A stretch of DNA of 10,777 nt. It comes from an uncultured Bacilli bacterium (GTDB taxonomy: Bacteria; Bacillota_I; Bacilli_A; RF39; UBA660). A program made the position numbers and the translations under genes. Below are positions 6,953-10,777 of this stretch, one piece after another. Positions within the stretch are counted from its first letter, which is position 1. Every line of letters starts with the position of its first letter. The stretch covers positions 1 to 10,777 of the forward strand of contig CALVIK010000013.1 of NCBI GenBank assembly GCA_944329545.1. The letters run 5' to 3'. The notes beneath the pieces were generated by a model. That model did not search any database, was not told the DNA's origin, and saw only the letters and a list, made by a program, of their open reading frames with translations.

Positions 6953-6960
6953 AGAGGTGA
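6953..6960 (+). promoter_or_regulatory. Ribosome binding site that decides the PFOR start
   Basis: AGAGGTGA lies 5 bases before the ATG at 6966. The GTG at 6957 that would open a frame three codons longer is itself part of this site, so it is not a credible start. Confidence 0.8.
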
Positions 6961-6965
6961 AAAAT

Positions 6966-9900
6966 ATGCAAACAATAATAGCAAGTGGCAATGAAGCGTG
7001 TGTTTATGCTTCTTATCTTTTTACCGAAGTTGCTGGTATCTATCCAATAACGCCTTCAAGTCCTATGCCAGCTTTAATGGATAAATTATCTTCACAAGGA
7101 GTTCAAAATTTATTAGGTACTTCACCTAAAGTTATTGAAATGCAAAGTGAAGCTGGAGCCATGGGAATGGTCCATGGATCTTTAACGGCTGGAAGGCTTA
7201 CTACCACTTATACTTCTAGCCAAGGCCTTTTACTGATGATTCCTAATATGTATAAAATCGCTGGCGAAATGCTTCCATGTACTATGCATGTAGCAGCCAG
7301 AACAGTGGCTACGCACGCTTTAAGTATTTTTGGTGATCATAGTGATATTTATAGCGTGAGAGGCACTGGCTTTTGTATGTTAGCTTCATCATCGCCAGAA
7401 GATGCCTATTATATGGCTTTAATTAGTCATTTGTCGGCTATAAAATCATCTTTACCGTTTTTACATTTTTTTGATGGTTTTCGTACAAGTCATGAAATTA
7501 ATAAAATAAATATTCTAGATAAAGAAGAAATAGAACCGTTAATTGATAAAGATGCATTAAATTGTTTTCGGCAAAGAGCTATTAATCTTGAAAACCCTAC
7601 TACTAAAGGGACTAATCAAAATGCCGATATTTATTTTCAAACTGTAGAAGCTAGAAATAATGCTTATAAAAGTGCTTGTATAATAGTTAATAATTATATG
7701 CAAAAAATTAATAAATTGACGGGTAAAAATTATAAACCATTTAATTATTATGGTCAAGAAAACGCTAAAAAAATAATTATCGCCATGGGTTCTGTTTGCA
7801 ATACTATTCGGGAATATATTGATAATACTACTGATGAAATAGGGTTAGTAGAAGTTCATTTATACCGGCCCTTTAATAATGATTATTTATTAGATGTTAT
7901 ACCAAAGAGCGTAACTAAAGTAGCAGTTTTAGACCGGACGAAAGAAGCCGGAAGTAACGGCGAACCTTTATATTTAGATGTTTGTAGTGCTTTAAAAAAT
8001 GAAAATATTATGATATGTCATGGAAGATATGGACTGGCTAGTAAAGATACGACACCAGGTATGATTAAAGCCGTGTATGATATGCTTGATAACCCTCAAA
8101 ATGAATTTACGATTGGGATAGATGATGATGTTACTCATTTAAGTTTAAATTATGAAAACATCCAAACAAATAAACATTTTGAACTTTTAATTTATGGCTA
8201 TGGTAGTGATGGAATGGTGAGTGCTGGCAAAGCTTTAATTGAAGTTATTGGTGAAAACACTAATAAATATGTTCAAGGTTATTTCGATTATGATTCGAAA
8301 AAATCTGGGGGCGTAACAGTTAGTCATTTAAGATTTTCAGACGATAAGATTAACTCTTCTTACTTTGTTGCGCATCCTTCGATGGTTATAATTGCTAAAG
8401 ATGTCTATTTAGAAGAATTTGATATGCTTTCTAATATAAAAGAAGGTGGCATTTTACTTATAAATACAGTGAAAACAAAAGAGGAACTTTTAAATTATTT
8501 ACGCCCTTACAAGCATATTTTAAAAAGCAAAAATATTAAATTATATAGTATTAATGCTTATGAAATGGCTATTAAAGAAGGTCTTGATCGAAAAATAAGT
8601 ATGATTATGGCTTCTAGTATTTTAAAACTTATGAATATTGTTAGTTATAATAAAGCATTTAGTGATTTAGAAAAATATATTGATAAAAAATTTAAAGCAA
8701 AAAGTTTAGAAGTGGCTTTAGCTAATAAAAAAGCCATTAGGATGATTGATGATTATTTAAAAGTAATTGCTTTAGATGATAAAGAAGAAGAAAAAACATT
8801 TACTTATAACAATCTTTATGACGCTATGGCCCACCGCTTAGGAAATACTTTGAAAGTATCAGAAGTTTTAAGTGTCAAAGATGGAACTTTTAAACAAGTT
8901 AAATTAAATAAAAAAGGTATTAGTGAAATTGTTCCTTTTTGGAAAAATGAAAATTGTATTATGTGTGCGATGTGTTCTTTTGTTTGTCCCCATGGTGTTA
9001 TAAGACCATTTTTACTTAATGAAGAAGAATATTTAAAAGCCCCAGAAAATATTAAAAATAAGTGTTTAAAAACACCTCAAGGTTATTATATTATCGCGAT
9101 TTCTAAAGAAAACTGTACTGGCTGTGGATTATGTGTTAAAACTTGTCCTGGTAAAAAAGGCGAAAAAGCTTTAGATTTTACTAAAATAAAGGTGGATGAA
9201 GAGTTTACTTATTTAACTAGCCATATTCAAGAAAAAGAAATTTTCCCTTTGAATACTATTAAGGGCAGTCAACTGCATAAACCTAATTTTGCTTTTCATG
9301 GTGCTTGTGCTGGTTGCGGACAGACCGCTTATATTAAGTTATTAACTCAATTATTTAAAAACATTGTAATTGCTAACGCTACTGGTTGTTCATCTATTTA
9401 TGGTGGCGATCTTCCAGAATTGCCTTATAATCTTCCATGGAGTAATAGTTTATTTGAAGATAATGCCGAATTTGGTTTTGGGATACTTATGGGTATAAAT
9501 AGTGCTAAAAATCAAATAAAAGAAATTATGAGTAAATACGATGAACCTTTATTTAAAAGGTGGCTAGAAAATTATAATAATTATGAAATTACAAAAGAAA
9601 TATATGACAAAATTGATTATCAAAAATATCCAGAATTAAAGCCCCTTAAAAATCATATTTTAGCTGAAAACATTTGGGCGATTGGTGGCGATGGCTGGGC
9701 TTATGATATCGGTTTTAGTGGTATTGATCATGTTCTTTCAAGTGGCGAAAATATTAATATTTTAGTTTTAGATAGCCAAGTTTATTCAAATACTGGTGGG
9801 CAAGCGTCTAAAGCTACACCGCTTGGTGCAGTCGCTGAATTTGCGAGTATGGGTAAAAAAAATAGTAAAAAAGATTTGGCGAGAATAGCTATGTGTTATC

Positions 9901-10298
9901 CTAATGTTTTTGTTGCTCAGGTATGTTTAGGTGCTAATATGATGCAGGTAATTAAAGCATTTACCGAAGCTAGCAAGCATCAAGGGCCATCTATTATTAT
10001 TGCTTATACCCCTTGTATTTCTCATGGTATTAAAGGTGGTATGAGTGAAAGTGTTAAAATGGAAGCTTTAGCAACTAAATGTGGTTATTTTCCAATATTT
10101 AGATATGATGGAACCAATTTTACTTTAGATAGTAAGAATGTTGATTTTGAGTTGTATGAAGAATTTTTAAATAAGCAAACAAGATATAGTATGTTAAAAA
10201 CAGTTAATAAAGAAAAAGCTGATATTCTTTTAAAAGAAAACAAGGAAAATGCTATTAAAAGATTTAATTATTATAAACAATTAGATGAAACAGATTAA
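6966..10298 (+). CDS. nifJ: Pyruvate:ferredoxin (flavodoxin) oxidoreductase, single-chain
   Basis: Cytoplasmic enzyme of 1110 residues converting pyruvate and CoA to acetyl-CoA and CO2 while reducing ferredoxin or flavodoxin, a central step of anaerobic metabolism. All domains of the fused homodimeric type appear. The N-terminal domain has Y-P-I-T-P-S-S (T29), E62 in E-M-Q-S-E-A-G and R112 in A-A-R-T, each two residues earlier than in the Desulfovibrio africanus enzyme. Transketolase-C-like and gamma domains follow (about 250-600). Two [4Fe-4S] ferredoxin motifs are C664/C667/C670/C674 and C717/C720/C723/C727. C781 and C784 (A-C-A-G-C-G) contribute to the proximal cluster. The thiamine diphosphate site has G-D-G (908-910) and N-T-G-G (942-945). 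It lacks the long C-terminal extension of D. africanus. It is the last gene of the unit, and a terminator overlaps its stop. Confidence 0.97.
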   Translation: MQTIIASGNEACVYASYLFTEVAGIYPITPSSPMPALMDKLSSQGVQNLLGTSPKVIEMQSEAGAMGMVHGSLTAGRLTTTYTSSQGLLLMIPNMYKIAGEMLPCTMHVAARTVATHALSIFGDHSDIYSVRGTGFCMLASSSPEDAYYMALISHLSAIKSSLPFLHFFDGFRTSHEINKINILDKEEIEPLIDKDALNCFRQRAINLENPTTKGTNQNADIYFQTVEARNNAYKSACIIVNNYMQKINKLTGKNYKPFNYYGQENAKKIIIAMGSVCNTIREYIDNTTDEIGLVEVHLYRPFNNDYLLDVIPKSVTKVAVLDRTKEAGSNGEPLYLDVCSALKNENIMICHGRYGLASKDTTPGMIKAVYDMLDNPQNEFTIGIDDDVTHLSLNYENIQTNKHFELLIYGYGSDGMVSAGKALIEVIGENTNKYVQGYFDYDSKKSGGVTVSHLRFSDDKINSSYFVAHPSMVIIAKDVYLEEFDMLSNIKEGGILLINTVKTKEELLNYLRPYKHILKSKNIKLYSINAYEMAIKEGLDRKISMIMASSILKLMNIVSYNKAFSDLEKYIDKKFKAKSLEVALANKKAIRMIDDYLKVIALDDKEEEKTFTYNNLYDAMAHRLGNTLKVSEVLSVKDGTFKQVKLNKKGISEIVPFWKNENCIMCAMCSFVCPHGVIRPFLLNEEEYLKAPENIKNKCLKTPQGYYIIAISKENCTGCGLCVKTCPGKKGEKALDFTKIKVDEEFTYLTSHIQEKEIFPLNTIKGSQLHKPNFAFHGACAGCGQTAYIKLLTQLFKNIVIANATGCSSIYGGDLPELPYNLPWSNSLFEDNAEFGFGILMGINSAKNQIKEIMSKYDEPLFKRWLENYNNYEITKEIYDKIDYQKYPELKPLKNHILAENIWAIGGDGWAYDIGFSGIDHVLSSGENINILVLDSQVYSNTGGQASKATPLGAVAEFASMGKKNSKKDLARIAMCYPNVFVAQVCLGANMMQVIKAFTEASKHQGPSIIIAYTPCISHGIKGGMSESVKMEALATKCGYFPIFRYDGTNFTLDSKNVDFELYEEFLNKQTRYSMLKTVNKEKADILLKENKENAIKRFNYYKQLDETD

Positions 10299-10312
10299 TT
10301 TCTGTTTTTTTT
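10288..10312 (+). terminator. Intrinsic terminator of the rlmN-to-PFOR operon
   Basis: AAACAGA (10288-10294) pairs perfectly with TCTGTTT (10301-10307) across loop TTAATT. A run of eight T (10305-10312) overlaps the right arm. The hairpin includes the PFOR stop codon (10296-10298). Confidence 0.85.
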
Positions 10313-10314
10313 AA

Positions 10315-10338
10315 TAAAAAAACTAGTAAAATACTAGT
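10315..10338 (-). terminator. Intrinsic terminator of the XRE gene
   Basis: On the minus strand ACTAGTA, loop TTT, TACTAGT (a perfect 7-bp stem, 10338 to 10322) is followed by seven T (10322-10316). The plus strand has no T-run after the stem, so it serves minus-strand transcripts. It is 55 bases past the XRE stop. Confidence 0.7.
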
Positions 10339-10370
10339 GTCAAGAAAAAGTAAATGTGGTTTTTAAGGTA

Positions 10371-10400
10371 TTGACATGCCCAGCATGTCTATACTATAAT
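10371..10400 (+). promoter_or_regulatory. Perfect-consensus promoter with palindromic spacer, pointing into the XRE gene
   Basis: TTGACA (10371-10376), an 18-base spacer and TATAAT (10395-10400) match both consensus hexamers fully. The palindrome GACATGC-CCA-GCATGTC (10373-10389) covers part of the -35 and most of the spacer, where a bound repressor would block polymerase. No plus-strand gene follows in the window; RNA from here would be antisense to the XRE gene. Whether it is active is unknown. Confidence 0.5.
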
Positions 10401-10648
10401 TTAGTTAACATATTCACCTTGTCAGGTAGAGATGCTTTTGTGTTATTGATAAATAATTGATTTGGTTCAATGTTAAGAGCTTTAGCTATTTTTTCTATCA
10501 TTTCTAAAGAGGGATTGTGCTGACCTAATTCAATACGGCTAATGTATTTAGGACTAGAATTAATCAGCGAAGCTAATTTTTCCTGAGTATAATGATTTTT
10601 AAATCTATAATACTTAACATTTTTTCCAAAGATTTGTTTTAATTTCAT
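10394..10648 (-). CDS. Small XRE-family HTH transcriptional regulator
   Basis: DNA-binding protein of 84 residues, nearly all of it one Cro/C1-type (HTH_3) domain at about residues 7-61: F-G-K-N-V-K-Y-Y-R, then T-Q-E-K-L-A-S-L-I, the recognition region S-P-K-Y-I-S-R-I-E-L-G, and N-P-S-L-E-M-I-E-K-I-A-K-A-L-N-I. About 20 polar residues follow, with no ligand or dimerisation domain. I start it at 10648 because AGGTGA (10658-10653) is 4 bases before that ATG; an in-frame ATG at 10666 has no ribosome site and would add six residues. It is convergent with PFOR and has its own terminator. An inverted repeat overlapping its start suggests autoregulation or RNA folding. Its target cannot be told from sequence; such short XRE proteins occur in mobile elements, toxin-antitoxin loci and as stand-alone regulators. 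Confidence 0.9.
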   Translation of the reverse strand: MKLKQIFGKNVKYYRFKNHYTQEKLASLINSSPKYISRIELGQHNPSLEMIEKIAKALNIEPNQLFINNTKASLPDKVNMLTKL

Positions 10649-10672
10649 CGTATCACCTAAATACATGATACG
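10649..10672 (-). promoter_or_regulatory. Inverted repeat over the XRE ribosome site
   Basis: On the minus strand CGTATCA (10672-10666) and TGATACG (10655-10649) are perfect 7-bp complements separated by 10 bases, ending directly at the ATG. The ribosome site AGGTGA is part loop and part stem. It could be an operator for the XRE protein or an mRNA hairpin that hides the ribosome site. Confidence 0.55.
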
Positions 10673-10693
10673 GTTTTTATAAAAAAATAACTA

Positions 10694-10708
10694 CAACCTG
10701 AGAGGTTG
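10694..10708. repeat. Short GC-richer hairpin upstream of the XRE gene
   Basis: CAACCT, loop GAG, AGGTTG: a perfect 6-bp stem. On the minus strand a run of seven T begins about 7 bases later (in 10681-10687), resembling a loose terminator or attenuator before the XRE gene. On the plus strand only a weak T-run follows (GTTTTA). Confidence 0.45.
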
Positions 10709-10740
10709 AGAAGTTTTATATAGAGTAATATTTTTATTAT

Positions 10741-10772
10741 TTATGGTTAAAAATAAAAGGTTTTAACCATAA
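10741..10772. repeat. Perfect 12-bp inverted repeat at the window edge
   Basis: TTATGGTTAAAA (10741-10752) and TTTTAACCATAA (10761-10772) are perfect complements with an 8-base loop. There is no good T-run on either side within the window. It may be a terminator of a gene beyond the edge, an operator, or the end of an element; the flanking sequence is missing. Confidence 0.5.
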
Positions 10773-10777
10773 TAAAA

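Noticed and set aside
6957..6965. GTG start for PFOR at 6957
   Set aside because: The GTG is part of the AGAGGTGA ribosome site; the ATG at 6966 has normal spacing and the family alignment begins there.
10371..10410. A dif/Xer recombination site or phage attachment site
   Set aside because: The palindrome and the AT-rich right side do not match the Bacillus dif consensus as I know it, and there is no integrase or duplicated sequence in the window.

Overview
The window reads as a low-GC, AT-rich Gram-positive (Bacillota-type) chromosome, most likely an anaerobic gut or host-associated Bacilli/Mollicutes-like lineage. The evidence is the gene order rlmN-prpC-prkC-rsgA-rpe, known from Bacillus and relatives, a PASTA-type kinase, AGGAGG/AGGTGA ribosome sites, and a pyruvate:ferredoxin oxidoreductase pointing to anaerobic metabolism. 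UGA is used as a stop (ends of prkC, rsgA and rpe) and Trp is encoded by UGG, so this is the standard bacterial code and not the Mycoplasma code. The taxon is an inference.

Layout. Bases 3-713 are the 3' end of a DUF285/BspA-like repeat surface protein whose start lies before the window. A 60-base spacer holds nested inverted repeats and a promoter for a TtcA-like tRNA thiolation enzyme (774-1571). An intrinsic terminator (1591-1623) abuts an extended -10 promoter (1623-1631). This promoter opens one tightly packed unit of seven genes: rlmN, PP2C phosphatase, PASTA kinase, rsgA, rpe, a type IV pilin-like gene and PFOR. Junctions overlap or are 1 to 14 bases apart, and the unit ends at an intrinsic terminator that overlaps the PFOR stop codon (10288-10312). 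A small XRE-family regulator follows on the minus strand (10394-10648) with its own AT-rich terminator. The last 130 bases carry three inverted repeats but no gene that I can see.

How the genes fit together. rlmN (23S rRNA methylation), rsgA (30S assembly GTPase) and ttcA (tRNA thiolation) are translation-quality functions. The PP2C phosphatase and PASTA kinase form a reversible Ser/Thr signalling pair, and RsgA is a known kind of target for this kinase in Bacillus. Rpe and PFOR are carbon metabolism: pentose phosphate epimerisation and pyruvate to acetyl-CoA. The unusual insert is the pilin-like gene, translationally coupled to rpe and placed just before PFOR.

Three start sites are best moved downstream of the longest open frame (rpe to 5927, pilin to 6550, PFOR to 6966), and the XRE start moves to 10648. 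In each case a purine-rich ribosome site sits at the normal distance only from the later start. The most curious non-coding signal is a perfect-consensus promoter with a 7+3+7 palindrome in its spacer, pointing into the 3' end of the XRE gene.
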